Assembly: GCF_018398425.1 (NCBI RefSeq)
Contig: NZ_JADPMV010000002.1
Coordinates: 1,628,376-1,692,375 of the forward strand
Direction: 5' to 3'
Origin: Pseudomonas lalucatii
GTDB lineage: Bacteria > Pseudomonadota > Gammaproteobacteria > Pseudomonadales > Pseudomonadaceae
DNA length: 64,000 nucleotides
Positions within the stretch are counted from its first letter, which is position 1. Every line of letters starts with the position of its first letter. This document shows, in pieces, positions 44,661-55,755 of the stretch. Under the pieces are notes generated by a model. The model worked only from the letters and a program-made list of their open reading frames with translations. It was not told the origin of the DNA and did no database searches. The translations under genes and the position numbers were made by a program.

Positions 44661-46076
44661 ATGACTCCGAACAAGAAAGTGAAAATCCTCGCGACCCTCG
44701 GCCCGGCGATCAAGAGCATCGACGATATCCGCCAGTTGGTTGAAGCCGGGGTCAATCTGTTTCGCCTGAACTTCAGCCACGGCGAACATGCTGACCATGC
44801 CCTGCGGTACAACTGGGTGCGTGACGTAGAGAAGCAACTAGGTCACCCCGTCGGCATTCTCATGGACCTGCAAGGTCCGAAATTGCGGGTTGGCCGTTTC
44901 GCCGAAGGCAAGATCAATCTGCAGCGCGGCGATGCTTTCCGCCTCGATCTCGACAGCACGCCCGGTACTGCACAGCGTGTGAATTTGCCGCATCCGGAAA
45001 TTATCGACGCCCTCCAACCTGGGATGAACTTGCTGCTGGATGACGGCCGCCTGCGTCTGCAGGTAACGGCTAAGCATGCCGATGCGGTCGATACACAGGT
45101 GATCGCCGGGGGCGAATTGTCGGACCGTAAAGGCGTTAACGTTCCGGAGGCCGTCCTGCAACTCAGTCCGTTGACCGAGAAAGACCGCCTCGACCTGGCA
45201 TTTGGCCTGAAGTTGGGTGTCGACTGGGTGGCGCTGTCATTCGTGCAGCGTCCCGAAGACATTATCGAAGCCCGGGCGCTGATTCAGGATAAGGCCTTCC
45301 TGATGGCCAAGATCGAGAAGCCGTCGGCGGTCGTGCATCTCGAGAAAATCGCCGAACTGTGCGACGCAATCATGGTCGCCAGGGGTGATCTGGGGGTGGA
45401 AGTACCGGCGGAAAACGTCCCACGCATTCAGAAGGACATCATCCACACCTGCCGCAAACTGGGCCGACCGGTAGTAGTGGCCACGCAGATGCTTGAGTCC
45501 ATGCGATTCTCGCCTGCGCCGACTCGCGCCGAGGTGACCGACGTTGCCAATGCCGTGGCCGAAGGGGCCGACGCCGTGATGCTCTCGGCGGAAACGGCAT
45601 CGGGCGACTACCCGCTAGAAGCCGTGAGCATGATGAGCAAGATCATCTGCCAGGTGGAGAACGGCCCGGACTTCCAATCCCAGCTGGACGTCAATCGCCC
45701 GCAGGCAGAAGCCACATCGGCCGACGCGATCAGCTGCGCGATTCGCCGCATCAGCGCCATCCTCCCGGTTTCGGTGCTGGTCAACTACACCGAATCCGGT
45801 GCCTCCAGCCTGCGTGCTTCGCGCGAGCGGCCGAAAGCCCCCATTCTCAGCCTGACCCCGAACTTACACACCGCCCGCCGCCTGACGGTGGCCTGGGGTA
45901 TCTACTCGGTGGTCAGTGCCGACCTGCACGAGGTCGACGACATCGCCACCACCGCCCTGAGCGCGGCGCAAGAGCAGGCATTGGCGAAGCCGGGCGATAC
46001 CGTGGTGATCACGGCCGGCGTGCCTTTCGGCAAGCCCGGCACCACCAACTCGCTGCGAATCGAGACGCTGAACTAG
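44661..46076 (+). CDS. pyk: Pyruvate kinase
   Basis: A 471-residue pyruvate kinase that converts phosphoenolpyruvate and ADP to pyruvate and ATP. KILATLGPAI near the start, FRLNFSHGEHADH, MDLQGPKLRVG, catalytic Lys in FLMAKIEKPSAVVHLE, MVARGDLGVEVP, VATQMLESM and SAETASGDYPLEAV; C-terminal allosteric-type domain ends with NSLRIETLN. Start at 44,661 gives the usual N-terminus MTPNKKVKILATLGPA; an in-frame ATG at 44,631 would add ten residues. The presence of pyk, eno and gpmI on a sugar-acid island is unusual and supplies the route from 3-phosphoglycerate to pyruvate. Confidence 0.95.
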   Translation: MTPNKKVKILATLGPAIKSIDDIRQLVEAGVNLFRLNFSHGEHADHALRYNWVRDVEKQLGHPVGILMDLQGPKLRVGRFAEGKINLQRGDAFRLDLDSTPGTAQRVNLPHPEIIDALQPGMNLLLDDGRLRLQVTAKHADAVDTQVIAGGELSDRKGVNVPEAVLQLSPLTEKDRLDLAFGLKLGVDWVALSFVQRPEDIIEARALIQDKAFLMAKIEKPSAVVHLEKIAELCDAIMVARGDLGVEVPAENVPRIQKDIIHTCRKLGRPVVVATQMLESMRFSPAPTRAEVTDVANAVAEGADAVMLSAETASGDYPLEAVSMMSKIICQVENGPDFQSQLDVNRPQAEATSADAISCAIRRISAILPVSVLVNYTESGASSLRASRERPKAPILSLTPNLHTARRLTVAWGIYSVVSADLHEVDDIATTALSAAQEQALAKPGDTVVITAGVPFGKPGTTNSLRIETLN

Positions 46077-46133
46077 ACGCCGGGTCGGTCATGACCTGAG
46101 CACTACCGGGTTGCGCCAGACGCACCGGGATAG

Positions 46134-47567
<1,434 letters not shown>

Positions 47568-47636
47568 CGGGCGCAGGCAGAGACTCTGCACCTCAGCGAT
47601 ATGAGAAACGGCACCACTCAAGATAAAGGCCTGCCC

Positions 47637-49196
47637 ATGACTCCGAAAAACCCCCTTGCTCTGCTTATCCTCGACGGTTGGGGCCATAGCGACGATCCCG
47701 CGGGAAATGCCATTCACAGGGCGCACACTCCGGTGTGGGATCAACTGCTGGCGACCTGCCCGCACAGCCGCATCGCCACCTCGGGCCTGGCGGTCGGGCT
47801 ACCCGACGGTCAGATGGGAAACTCGGAAGTCGGACACATGAACCTGGGGGCGGGTCGCATCGTCTACCAGAGCCTCACCCGTGTCGACAAAGCCATCGAG
47901 GACGGCAGCTTTTACTCGAACCCCGCCTTGGTTGGCGCGGTCGATCGAGCCGTCAGCCGGAACAAGGCGGTCCATATCCTCGGACTGCTTTCACCAGGCG
48001 GCGTCCACAGTCACCAGGCTCAGATCGAAGCGGCTTGCGCATTGGCGGCCCGACGCGGTGCCGCGCGCATTTTTGTCCACGCCTTTCTCGACGGCCGCGA
48101 CACGCCTCCACGGAGTGCCCTTGCCTCGCTGACCGCGCTGAATCGCCAGCTGGAAGCGCTTGGCGTCGGCCGCATCGCTTCCTTGATAGGCCGCTACTAC
48201 GCGATGGATCGGGACCAACGCTGGGACCGCATCGAGCAGGCCTACCGGCTGATCACCGAACAGCTGGCCGCCCACCGCTACCCCACCGCTGAGCATGGGC
48301 TGGAAGCGGCCTACGCCAGAGGCGAGAGCGATGAATTCGTCCAGGCGACGCTGATTGCCGAAGACGGATCGCCTGGCTCGAAAGTCGAGGCAGGCGATGC
48401 GCTGATCTTCATGAACTTTCGCCCCGACCGCTCGCGCCAGCTCAGCCGGTGCTTCTGCGACGCCGCCTTCGACGCATTCGAGCGGCCGTTGGTCCTGCCC
48501 CCACAAGACTTCGTCACCCTGACCCGGTACGCCGAAGACTTGGATGCTGCTTGCGCATTCCCCCCGGAGAGTTTGAACAACTGCCTCGGGGACTGGTTGG
48601 CGCTGCACGAAAAGACGCAACTACGCCTGGCCGAGACCGAGAAGTATGCCCACGTGACCTTCTTCTTTAACGGCGGAGTCGAACAGCCGGCCAAAGGAGA
48701 AGCGCGTATCCTGGTGCCCTCGCCAAGCGTAGCCACCTATGACCTCAAGCCGGAAATGAGTGCTCCAGAGGTAACCGATCACCTGGTCAGTGCAATTGAA
48801 CAGGGCGAGTACGACCTCATCGTCTGCAACTTCGCCAACGCTGACATGGTCGGCCATACCGGCGACTTCGATGCCGCCGTCAAGGCGGTGGAGACCCTGG
48901 ACCAATGCCTGGGGCGCGTGCTCGATGCACTGAGTGCCCGCGGCGGCGAATGCCTGATTACCGCCGACCACGGCAACGTCGAGCAGATGGCCGACCCGAA
49001 CAGCGGGCAGGCACATACCGCCCATACCACTCTGCCAGTTCCGCTTGTTTACGTCGGCCCTCAACAGGGTCGGCTTGCATTAGCCAATGGGGCGCTCTGC
49101 GACATAGCCCCGACACTGTTGGAGCTAATGGGCATGGCTGCGCCTTCGGAGATGAGTGGAAAGAGCCTGCTGATCAGGGAATCTCCGAACAAGTAG
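47637..49196 (+). CDS. gpmI: 2,3-bisphosphoglycerate-independent phosphoglycerate mutase
   Basis: A 519-residue Mn-dependent mutase that interconverts 3- and 2-phosphoglycerate. [12 protein letters not shown] at the N-terminus, phospho-acceptor Ser63 in [57 protein letters not shown] and [14 protein letters not shown] are all present, so the active site is intact. An AAAGG ribosome binding site precedes the ATG at 47,637. Third gene of pyk-eno-gpmI and the last gene of the island; it acts on the 3-phosphoglycerate expected from an OiaT-type RLP. Confidence 0.96.
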   Translation: MTPKNPLALLILDGWGHSDDPAGNAIHRAHTPVWDQLLATCPHSRIATSGLAVGLPDGQMGNSEVGHMNLGAGRIVYQSLTRVDKAIEDGSFYSNPALVGAVDRAVSRNKAVHILGLLSPGGVHSHQAQIEAACALAARRGAARIFVHAFLDGRDTPPRSALASLTALNRQLEALGVGRIASLIGRYYAMDRDQRWDRIEQAYRLITEQLAAHRYPTAEHGLEAAYARGESDEFVQATLIAEDGSPGSKVEAGDALIFMNFRPDRSRQLSRCFCDAAFDAFERPLVLPPQDFVTLTRYAEDLDAACAFPPESLNNCLGDWLALHEKTQLRLAETEKYAHVTFFFNGGVEQPAKGEARILVPSPSVATYDLKPEMSAPEVTDHLVSAIEQGEYDLIVCNFANADMVGHTGDFDAAVKAVETLDQCLGRVLDALSARGGECLITADHGNVEQMADPNSGQAHTAHTTLPVPLVYVGPQQGRLALANGALCDIAPTLLELMGMAAPSEMSGKSLLIRESPNK

Positions 49197-49403
49197 GCCG
49201 CTCGCCGCTCACGGCCGTCTACATCCCCTTCGAAAGCTCGGGCGCAGAGCAGTCCACCTTCGGTTGTGAGCTACCGATTCAGCTAGATCGCGTTTCAGTT
49301 CTCGCGACGGCCGAATTGAACTAGTGCTCAAAAATGAAGGTAGCCGCCTAGTGTCTGAAATTGTGCGGCACGGTTTGGGCACAGAAATGGCACAAGGAAA
49401 AAA
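49197..49403. other. Right edge of island, possible recombinase tail
   Basis: 207 bases without a complete gene. A short plus-strand frame ending through the tRNA-side terminator reads [20 protein letters not shown]; the GT-x-MAQ ending next to a tRNA resembles C-termini of tyrosine recombinases in tRNA-borne elements, but the piece is too short to be sure. Confidence 0.25.
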
Positions 49404-49435
49404 CAAAGGGCTTAGGTTTTCACCTAAGCCCTTTG
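49404..49435. terminator. Bidirectional terminator beside tRNA-Arg
   Basis: Stem CAAAGGGCTTAGGT / ACCTAAGCCCTTTG with loop TTTC and A/T-rich sides. It mirrors in design the terminator at 34,389-34,420, consistent with both lying 3' of the same tRNA gene before and after integration. Confidence 0.85.
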
Positions 49436-49442
49436 TTTTATA

Positions 49443-49474
49443 TGGCGCATCCGGCGGGATTCGAACCCACGACC
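49443..49474 (-). repeat. Right attachment repeat within tRNA-Arg 3' end
   Basis: The 32 bases shared with 34,428-34,459 (one mismatch, at 49,453, which affects only a G-U versus G-C pair at the base of the acceptor stem). This copy is part of the intact tRNA gene. Confidence 0.85.
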
Positions 49475-49519
49475 CCTGCCTTCGGAGGGCAGTACTCTAT
49501 CCAGCTGAGCTACGGATGC
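49443..49519 (-). tRNA. tRNA-Arg (anticodon CCG)
   Basis: A 77-base cloverleaf on the minus strand: acceptor GCATCCG paired with CGGATGC, D-arm AGCTCAGCTGGATAGAGT, anticodon stem CTGCC/GGCAG with loop CTCCGAA (anticodon CCG, reads CGG), T-arm GGGTTCGAATCCC and encoded CCA. It is the restored copy at the right junction of the island. Confidence 0.95.
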
Positions 49520-49883
49520 AATGCGGGCGCAATCATACGCATCTCGCCGGCGGGCGTCCATGCTGGCGCGTCGTCCACGATTCTGCACGGAGCGCGGCGC
49601 GGCGCTGGCTCTCATGGGCGGTGAAAGCTGGCTCTATGCTGCGTTAATTTTTTCGAACAGCCTATTGCCCTTTACCCCTGGCGCCCCTAGGATTCGTTTG
49701 AGATTTCAAACGCTCAGGGCGAAACTGTGCGGAACTCTGTGCGTCGTCAGCCGTTCGAACCCTGCATGGGCCAACGGCGCCGCAGTCCGCGCCGCTACGA
49801 CATAAACTTTTCGCTGGGCGCAGGCCCGTGACGCCAGTAACAACCGTCCGACGCCCGGGTGTCGGGATTTGAAGGAGACTGCC
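49520..49883. promoter_or_regulatory. Region between tRNA-Arg and gabD with palindrome
   Basis: 364 bases without a supported gene. It holds the promoter of tRNA-Arg (minus) and that of gabD (plus). CGTTTGA-GATT-TCAAACG at 49,695-49,712 is a perfect inverted repeat and a candidate operator for gabDT. Confidence 0.5.
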
Positions 49884-51332
49884 ATGCAACTTAAAGACAC
49901 CCAGCTGTTCCGCCAGCAGGCCTATATCGACGGCCAGTGGCTGGACGCGGACAGCGGCCAGACCATCAAGGTCAACAACCCGGCCACCGGCGAGATCCTC
50001 GGCCATGTGCCGAAGATGGGCGCCGCCGAGACCCGTCGCGCCATCGAGGCCGCCGACCGCGCCCTGCCGGCCTGGCGCGCGCTGACCGCCAAGGAGCGCG
50101 CCAACAAGCTGCGCCGCTGGTTCGAGCTGCTGATGGAGAACCAGGACGACCTCGGCCGCCTGATGACCCTGGAGCAGGGCAAGCCGCTGGCCGAGGCCAA
50201 GGGCGAGATCGCCTACGCCGCCTCCTTCATCGAGTGGTTCGCCGAGGAAGCCAAGCGCGTCTACGGCGACGTGATTCCCGGCCACCAGCCGGACAAGCGC
50301 CTGATCGTGATCAAGCAGCCGATCGGCGTCACCGCGGCCATCACCCCGTGGAACTTCCCGGCGGCGATGATCACCCGCAAGGCCGGCCCGGCCCTGGCCG
50401 CCGGCTGCACCATGGTCATCAAGCCGGCCAGCCAGACGCCGTTCTCCGCCCTGGCCCTGGTGGCCCTGGCCGAGCGCGCCGGCATTCCCAAGGGCGTGCT
50501 CAGCGTGGTCACCGGCAGCGCCGGCGAAGTCGGCGGCGAGCTGACCAGCAACCCGATCGTGCGCAAGCTGTCGTTCACCGGCTCCACCGAGATCGGCCGC
50601 CAGCTGATGGCCGAGTGCGCCAAGGACATCAAGAAGGTGTCGCTGGAGCTGGGCGGCAACGCGCCGTTCATCGTCTTCGACGACGCCGACCTGGACAAGG
50701 CGGTGGAAGGCGCGCTGATCTCCAAGTACCGCAACAACGGCCAGACCTGCGTGTGCGCCAACCGCATCTACGTGCAGGACGGTGTGTACGACGCCTTCGC
50801 CGAGAAGCTGGCCGCCGCGGTGGCCAAGCTGCAGATCGGCAACGGCCTGGACGAGGGCACCACCACCGGCCCGCTGATCGATGAGAAGGCCGTGGCCAAG
50901 GTCCAGGAGCACATCGCCGACGCCCTGGGCAAGGGCGCCAAGCTGCTCACCGGCGGCAAGCCGCATGCCCTGGGCGGCAGCTTCTTCGAGCCGACCATCC
51001 TCACCGAGGTGCCGCTGAGCGCGGCGGTGGCCAAGGAGGAGACCTTCGGCCCGCTGGCGCCGCTGTTCCGCTTCAAGGACGAGGCCGAGGTGATCGCCAT
51101 GTCCAACGACACCGAGTTCGGCCTGGCCTCCTACTTCTACGCCCGCGACCTGGGCCGGGTGTTCCGCGTGGCCGAGGCCCTGGAGTACGGCATGGTCGGC
51201 ATCAACACCGGGCTGATCTCCAACGAGGTGGCGCCGTTCGGCGGGGTCAAGGCCTCCGGCCTGGGCCGCGAAGGCTCGAAGTACGGCATCGAGGACTACC
51301 TGGAGATCAAGTACCTCTGCCTGGGCATCTAA
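49884..51332 (+). CDS. gabD: NADP-dependent succinate-semialdehyde dehydrogenase
   Basis: A 482-residue aldehyde dehydrogenase oxidising succinate semialdehyde to succinate in GABA catabolism. GITPWNFP-type motif is AAITPWNFPAAMI, KPASQTPFSAL binds the cofactor, the general-base Glu is in VSLELGGNAPFIVFDDAD and the catalytic Cys289 in NNGQTCVCANRIYVQ; the end YGIEDYLEIKYLCLGI is GabD-typical. GAAGGAGA upstream supports ATG 49,884. Next to gabT, 165 bp downstream. Confidence 0.96.
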   Translation: MQLKDTQLFRQQAYIDGQWLDADSGQTIKVNNPATGEILGHVPKMGAAETRRAIEAADRALPAWRALTAKERANKLRRWFELLMENQDDLGRLMTLEQGKPLAEAKGEIAYAASFIEWFAEEAKRVYGDVIPGHQPDKRLIVIKQPIGVTAAITPWNFPAAMITRKAGPALAAGCTMVIKPASQTPFSALALVALAERAGIPKGVLSVVTGSAGEVGGELTSNPIVRKLSFTGSTEIGRQLMAECAKDIKKVSLELGGNAPFIVFDDADLDKAVEGALISKYRNNGQTCVCANRIYVQDGVYDAFAEKLAAAVAKLQIGNGLDEGTTTGPLIDEKAVAKVQEHIADALGKGAKLLTGGKPHALGGSFFEPTILTEVPLSAAVAKEETFGPLAPLFRFKDEAEVIAMSNDTEFGLASYFYARDLGRVFRVAEALEYGMVGINTGLISNEVAPFGGVKASGLGREGSKYGIEDYLEIKYLCLGI

Positions 51333-51497
51333 GCGCGACTAGGCTCCACGGGGCGAGTCAGCCCCTGGGGGTGTAGAGACATTATTTCCTGTGACCGGGA
51401 GGGCCGCAGCAGTCGATCATCGTATGCTGCTACGGCCCTGACCCGGTCGTTTCATCCTTGAACCACGCCGCACGATGAGCGGCGAATGAGGAACGCC

Positions 51498-52778
51498 ATG
51501 AGCAAGACCAACGAATCCCTGATGCAGCGCCGCACCGCCGCCGTCCCGCGCGGCGTGGGCCAGATCCACCCGATCTTCGCCGACCGCGCGGAGAACGCCA
51601 CGGTCACCGACGTCGAGGGCCGCGAGTTCATCGACTTCGCCGGCGGCATCGCCGTGCTCAACACCGGCCACCTGCACCCCAAGGTCATCGCCGCGGTGCA
51701 GGCGCAGCTGACCAAGCTGTCCCACACCTGCTTCCAGGTGCTGGCCTACGAGCCCTACGTCGAGGTCTGCGAGCAGGTCGCCGCCCGCGTGCCGGGCGAT
51801 TTCGCCAAGAAGACCCTGCTGGTCACCACCGGCTCCGAGGCGGTGGAGAACGCGGTGAAGATCGCCCGCGCCGCCACCGGCCGCGCCGGGGTGATCGCCT
51901 TCACCGGCGGCTACCACGGCCGCACCATGATGACCCTGTCGCTGACCGGCAAGGTCGCGCCCTACTCCGCCGGCATGGGCCTGATGCCCGGCGGCGTCTA
52001 TCGCGCCCAGTACCCCTGCGAACTGCACGGGGTCAGCACGGACGACGCCATGGCCAGCATCGAGCGCATCTTCAAGAACGACGCCGAGCCCCGCGACATC
52101 GCCGCGATCATCATCGAGCCGGTGCAGGGCGAGGGCGGCTTCTACGTCGCGCCGAAGGCCTTCATGCAGCGCCTGCGCGCCCTGTGCGACCAGCACGGCA
52201 TCCTGCTGATCGCCGACGAGGTGCAGACCGGCGCCGGACGCACCGGCACCTTCTTCGCCATGGAGCAGATGGGCGTGGCCGCCGACCTGACCACCTTCGC
52301 CAAGTCCATCGCCGGCGGCTTCCCCCTGGCCGGGGTGTGCGGCAAGGCCGAGTATATGGACGCGATTGCCCCGGGCGGCCTGGGCGGCACCTATGCCGGC
52401 AGTCCCATCGCCTGCGCCGCGGCCCTGGCGGTGATGCAGGTGTTCGACGAAGAAGGCCTGCTGCAGCGCTCCAGGGCGGTCGGCGAGCGCCTGGTCGCCG
52501 GCCTCAAGGCCATCCAGAGCAAGCACAAGGCCATCGGCGACGTGCGCGCCCTCGGCTCGATGATCGCGGTGGAGCTGTTCGAGGACGGCGACCTGCACAA
52601 GCCCAACGCCGCCCTGACCGGGCAGATCGTCGCCAAGGCCCGCGACAAGGGCCTGATCCTGCTGTCCTGCGGCACCTACGGCAACGTGGTGCGGGTGCTG
52701 GTGCCGGTCACCGCGCCGGAGGCGCAGCTGGACAAGGGCCTGGCCATCATCGCCGAGTGCTTCGACGAACTGGCCTGA
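51498..52778 (+). CDS. gabT: 4-aminobutyrate aminotransferase
   Basis: A 426-residue PLP-dependent class III aminotransferase. It transfers the amino group of GABA to 2-oxoglutarate, giving succinate semialdehyde for GabD. N-terminus SLMQRRTAAVPRGVGQIHPIF, TGSEAVENAVKIAR, AFTGGYHGRTMMTLSLTGKV, IADEVQTGAGRTGTFFAME and the PLP lysine (about residue 269) in TTFAKSIAGGFPLAGV. ATG 51,498 has GAGGAA upstream; a second ATG at 51,486 lacks one. Followed by a strong terminator. Confidence 0.96.
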   Translation: MSKTNESLMQRRTAAVPRGVGQIHPIFADRAENATVTDVEGREFIDFAGGIAVLNTGHLHPKVIAAVQAQLTKLSHTCFQVLAYEPYVEVCEQVAARVPGDFAKKTLLVTTGSEAVENAVKIARAATGRAGVIAFTGGYHGRTMMTLSLTGKVAPYSAGMGLMPGGVYRAQYPCELHGVSTDDAMASIERIFKNDAEPRDIAAIIIEPVQGEGGFYVAPKAFMQRLRALCDQHGILLIADEVQTGAGRTGTFFAMEQMGVAADLTTFAKSIAGGFPLAGVCGKAEYMDAIAPGGLGGTYAGSPIACAAALAVMQVFDEEGLLQRSRAVGERLVAGLKAIQSKHKAIGDVRALGSMIAVELFEDGDLHKPNAALTGQIVAKARDKGLILLSCGTYGNVVRVLVPVTAPEAQLDKGLAIIAECFDELA

Positions 52779-52789
52779 AGCTGCTGGTG

Positions 52790-52820
52790 AAAAAAGACCC
52801 GCTGCGGCGGGTCTTTTTTT
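52790..52820 (+). terminator. Rho-independent terminator of gabDT
   Basis: Stem AAAAAGACCCGC / GCGGGTCTTTTT with a short TGCG loop and seven T residues, 12 bp after the gabT stop. The A-run on the left lets it also serve the minus-strand gene that ends at 52,834. Confidence 0.92.
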
Positions 52821-52833
52821 GCCCGCCGTTCGC

Positions 52834-53247
52834 CTAGCGCAGCAGGCTGCGGGCGAACACCAGGGTGCCCAGGCCCCAGGCGCCGTTGAGCAGGAAGCCG
52901 ATGAAGAAGCGTCCCGGCAGCTGGCGCAGGTCGAAGCCCAGGCCCTTGAGCGGGAACACCAGCAGCAGCGCCACGCCGGTCAGGGCGATGCCGCCGAACA
53001 GCAGGGCCTTGAGCCAGGGCGCCGGCTGCTCGGCCTGCCAGCGCAGCCAGGTCAGCATCAGCACGGCCCAGACCCCGCCCCAGCACGCCGCGGACAGCCA
53101 GGCCGGCAGCCCCAGGGGCCAGGTGGCCTCGACGCTGAACGGCGCGAACGGCACCACGCCATAGGCGTGCAGCAGGCCGAGCAGGGGCTGATGGAAGCAG
53201 AGTACGGCGAGGAAACCGGCGAGGAAGAACAGGCTCAGGCGTCCCAT
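52834..53247 (-). CDS. Small integral membrane protein of unknown function
   Basis: A 137-residue protein with about four membrane segments (LSLFFLAGFLAVLCFHQPLL, LPAWLSAACWGGVWAVLMLTWL, ALLFGGIALTGVALLLVF and FFIGFLLNGAWGLGTLVFA). The pattern resembles uncharacterised inner-membrane proteins of Pseudomonas; I recognise no functional motif. ATG at 53,247 is preceded by GGAGG. It is divergent from arsS with 140 bp between and shares the gabT terminator. Confidence 0.75.
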   Translation of the reverse strand: MGRLSLFFLAGFLAVLCFHQPLLGLLHAYGVVPFAPFSVEATWPLGLPAWLSAACWGGVWAVLMLTWLRWQAEQPAPWLKALLFGGIALTGVALLLVFPLKGLGFDLRQLPGRFFIGFLLNGAWGLGTLVFARSLLR

Positions 53248-53387
53248 GGACGACCTCCTTGCTGGGGCTGCGGAGGGGCGGTTCTGCAGCTACACGATTG
53301 GTATAACAAAACGCCGCGGTGCAGGGCCAGTGTGTAACAAAAGCGCCGGAGCCTCCTCTATAGTCCGAATTTGCCAAGGAGTTACCC

Positions 53388-54365
53388 GTGCGCGCCATGC
53401 TCCCCCTGCTGGACCGGCTGGCCTTTCCGGCGATCCGCCGCGGCCACCTGGAAGCCCTGCAGATCAACCTGACCTATCGCTGCAACCAGCGCTGCCTGCA
53501 TTGCCACGTCAATGCCGGGCCGACCCGCAGCGAGGCCATGACCGACGAGAGCCTGGCGCTGCTGCACCGGGTCATCGACGCCCACCCGGTGCACACCCTG
53601 GATCTCACCGGCGGCGCCCCGGAGATGCACCCGCGCTTTCGCGAGATAGTCGCCCACGCCCGGCGCGAGGGGCTGCGGGTGATCGACCGCTGCAACCTGA
53701 CCATCCTCGGCGAGCCCGGCTACGAGGACCTGGCCGAGTTCCTCGCCGCCCAGGGCGTGGAGATCACCGCCTCGCTGCCCTGCTACTCGCGCGACAACGT
53801 CGACAAGCAGCGTGGCGACGGCGTGTTCGACGCCAGCATCGAGGGCCTGCAGCGGCTCAATGCCCTGGGCTATGGCCAGGCGGACAGCGGCTTGATCCTC
53901 AACCTGGTGTACAACCCCCAGGGGCCGCGCCTGCCGCCGCCCCAGGCGGCGCTGGAGGCCGACTACAAGCGCCACCTGCTCGAGGACTTCGGCATCCACT
54001 TCAATCACCTGTTGACCATCACCAACCAGCCGATCGCCCGCTTCGGCAGCACCCTGGTCAGCAAGGGCCAGTTCAACGACTACATGCAGCTGCTGCGCGA
54101 CAGCTACCGTGCGGAGAACCTCGACGGCCTGATGTGCCGCAGCCTGGTCAGCGTCGACTGGCAGGGCTATCTGTACGACTGCGACTTCAACCAGATGCTC
54201 GAGTTGCCGCTGCAGCTGCGGGACCGGCTGATCGGCCGCGAGCGCGCGCACCTGCGCGACCTGCTGGACATCGGCCTCGACGGCAACCCCATCGTCACCC
54301 GCGACCACTGTTTCGCCTGCACCGCCGGGCAGGGCTCGAGCTGCGGCGGCGCCCTCAATTCCTAA
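53388..54365 (+). CDS. arsS: Radical SAM protein ArsS (arsenosugar biosynthesis family)
   Basis: A 325-residue radical-SAM enzyme. The 4Fe-4S motif CNQRCLHC (Cys32, 36, 39) is near the N-terminus, followed by LDLTGGAPEMHPRFREIV; the C-terminal ArsS/DUF3641 part has LYDCDFNQML and ends DHCFACTAGQGSSCGGALNS (Cys308, 311, 319). In selenoprotein forms one of the late cysteines is selenocysteine; here it is an ordinary TGC codon. ArsS acts after ArsM in some arsenosugar makers, but no arsM is nearby. GTG start with AAGGAG upstream. It heads a cluster of six co-directional genes. Confidence 0.88.
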   Translation: MRAMLPLLDRLAFPAIRRGHLEALQINLTYRCNQRCLHCHVNAGPTRSEAMTDESLALLHRVIDAHPVHTLDLTGGAPEMHPRFREIVAHARREGLRVIDRCNLTILGEPGYEDLAEFLAAQGVEITASLPCYSRDNVDKQRGDGVFDASIEGLQRLNALGYGQADSGLILNLVYNPQGPRLPPPQAALEADYKRHLLEDFGIHFNHLLTITNQPIARFGSTLVSKGQFNDYMQLLRDSYRAENLDGLMCRSLVSVDWQGYLYDCDFNQMLELPLQLRDRLIGRERAHLRDLLDIGLDGNPIVTRDHCFACTAGQGSSCGGALNS

Positions 54366-54375
54366 GGACTGATCT

Positions 54376-55755
54376 ATGGACGGAAACAGCGTGATCGGGC
54401 TGTTCTTCTGGGGGTTTCTGCTGGCCTACGGGGTGCTGATGGTGGCCCTGGCGCCGCGGGCGGTGACCCTCGGCGGCTTCTTCAACGGCGAGGACGGCCA
54501 GGGCCGCAGCGCGGCGCCCTGGCTGCTGACCTCGAGCATCTTCATCAGCTGGATCTTCGCCAAGTCGGTGACCAACGCCGCCAACCTGGGGGCCAGCTAC
54601 GGCCTGGTCGGCGGCCTGGCCTATGCCACCTACTGGCTGTCGATCCCGCTCACCGGCCTGGTCATCTACCGCCTGCGCCGGCGCTTCGCCGCCACCGGGC
54701 TGGTGGGTTTTCTCCGCAGTCACTACGGCCGCGGCGCGGCCCTGGCGTTCTCGGCGGCCATCCTCATCCGCCTGTTCAACGAGGTGTGGAGCAACACCGC
54801 GGTGGTCGGCGGCTACTACGGCGACTCCGGCAGCGCCGAGTTCATCGGCGCGGCCCTGCTGTTCACCGCGGTGACCCTGGCCTACAGCCTGCGCGGCGGC
54901 CTGCGCAGCTCGATCCTCACCGATGCGGCGCAGGCGGCGATCTTCCTCGTCGCCCTGGTCTGGGTGCTGGGCCTGGTGCTGCCGCAGCATTCGCCGGCCG
55001 AGCTGGCCAGCACCAGCCACTGGGCCCTGGACGCCGGGGTCGACCTGCTGCTGGTGGCCGGCCTGCAGATCTTCAGCTACGGCTTCCACGACCCGGTGCT
55101 GACCGACCGCGGCTTCATCAGCGAGGAGCGCAGCATGCGCCGCGCCTTCCTGATCGCCGGGGTGCTGGGCTTTTTCGCCATCCTCGCCTTCAGCCTGATC
55201 GGCGTGCACGCCCAGCTCAGCGGCCTGGCCGCCAGCGACAACGTGCCGGCGGCCCTGGCCAAGAGCCTGGGCATCGGTGCCCTGCTGGTGATGACCGTGG
55301 TGATGGTCTCGGCCGCCGGTTCGACCCTCGACTCGACCTTCTCCAGCCTGGCCAAGCTGGCCGGGCGCGAGCTGCCGCTGCTGGCCGGTCGCGACCTGGG
55401 GCAGAAGGCCATAGGCGTGGGCATGGCGGTGATGGTGCTGTTCGCCCTGCTCGGCAACCTGCCGATGATCGCCGGTACCGACATCCTCAAGGCCACCACC
55501 ATCAGCGGCACCATGGTCATCGGCCTGGCCCCGGTGTTCGTCCTGCATGGCCTGGTGCGGCCGACCCGGCTCGGCTTCCACCTGAGTTTCTGGACCGGCC
55601 TGGGCCTGGGCCTGGCCCTGACCCTCGGCTGGATCCCCCAGGCCTGGGCCATAGGCGAGGGCAAGTACGCCCTGCTGCTCGGCACCAACCTCTACGGCCT
55701 GGGGCTCTGTGTGCTGGGCTATCTGCTGCCAGGGCTGATGCGGGGGCGCGGCTGA
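54376..55755 (+). CDS. Sodium:solute symporter-family transporter
   Basis: A 459-residue membrane protein with about 12-13 helices, matching the SSS family. LTSSIFISWIFAKSVTNAANLGASYG near residue 55, LAYSLRGGLRSSILTDAAQAAIFLVALVW around 175 and VSAAGSTLDSTFSSLAKLAGRE near 310 are family landmarks (the last carries the Ser residues of the Na+ site). Substrate unknown. It starts ten bases after arsS and its stop TGA overlaps the next ATG, so it belongs to the arsS operon. Confidence 0.87.
   Translation: MDGNSVIGLFFWGFLLAYGVLMVALAPRAVTLGGFFNGEDGQGRSAAPWLLTSSIFISWIFAKSVTNAANLGASYGLVGGLAYATYWLSIPLTGLVIYRLRRRFAATGLVGFLRSHYGRGAALAFSAAILIRLFNEVWSNTAVVGGYYGDSGSAEFIGAALLFTAVTLAYSLRGGLRSSILTDAAQAAIFLVALVWVLGLVLPQHSPAELASTSHWALDAGVDLLLVAGLQIFSYGFHDPVLTDRGFISEERSMRRAFLIAGVLGFFAILAFSLIGVHAQLSGLAASDNVPAALAKSLGIGALLVMTVVMVSAAGSTLDSTFSSLAKLAGRELPLLAGRDLGQKAIGVGMAVMVLFALLGNLPMIAGTDILKATTISGTMVIGLAPVFVLHGLVRPTRLGFHLSFWTGLGLGLALTLGWIPQAWAIGEGKYALLLGTNLYGLGLCVLGYLLPGLMRGRG

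Noticed and set aside
53388..54365. ArsS as a selenoprotein
   Set aside because: The position where selenoprotein forms have UGA is TGC here, and the frame has no internal TGA.
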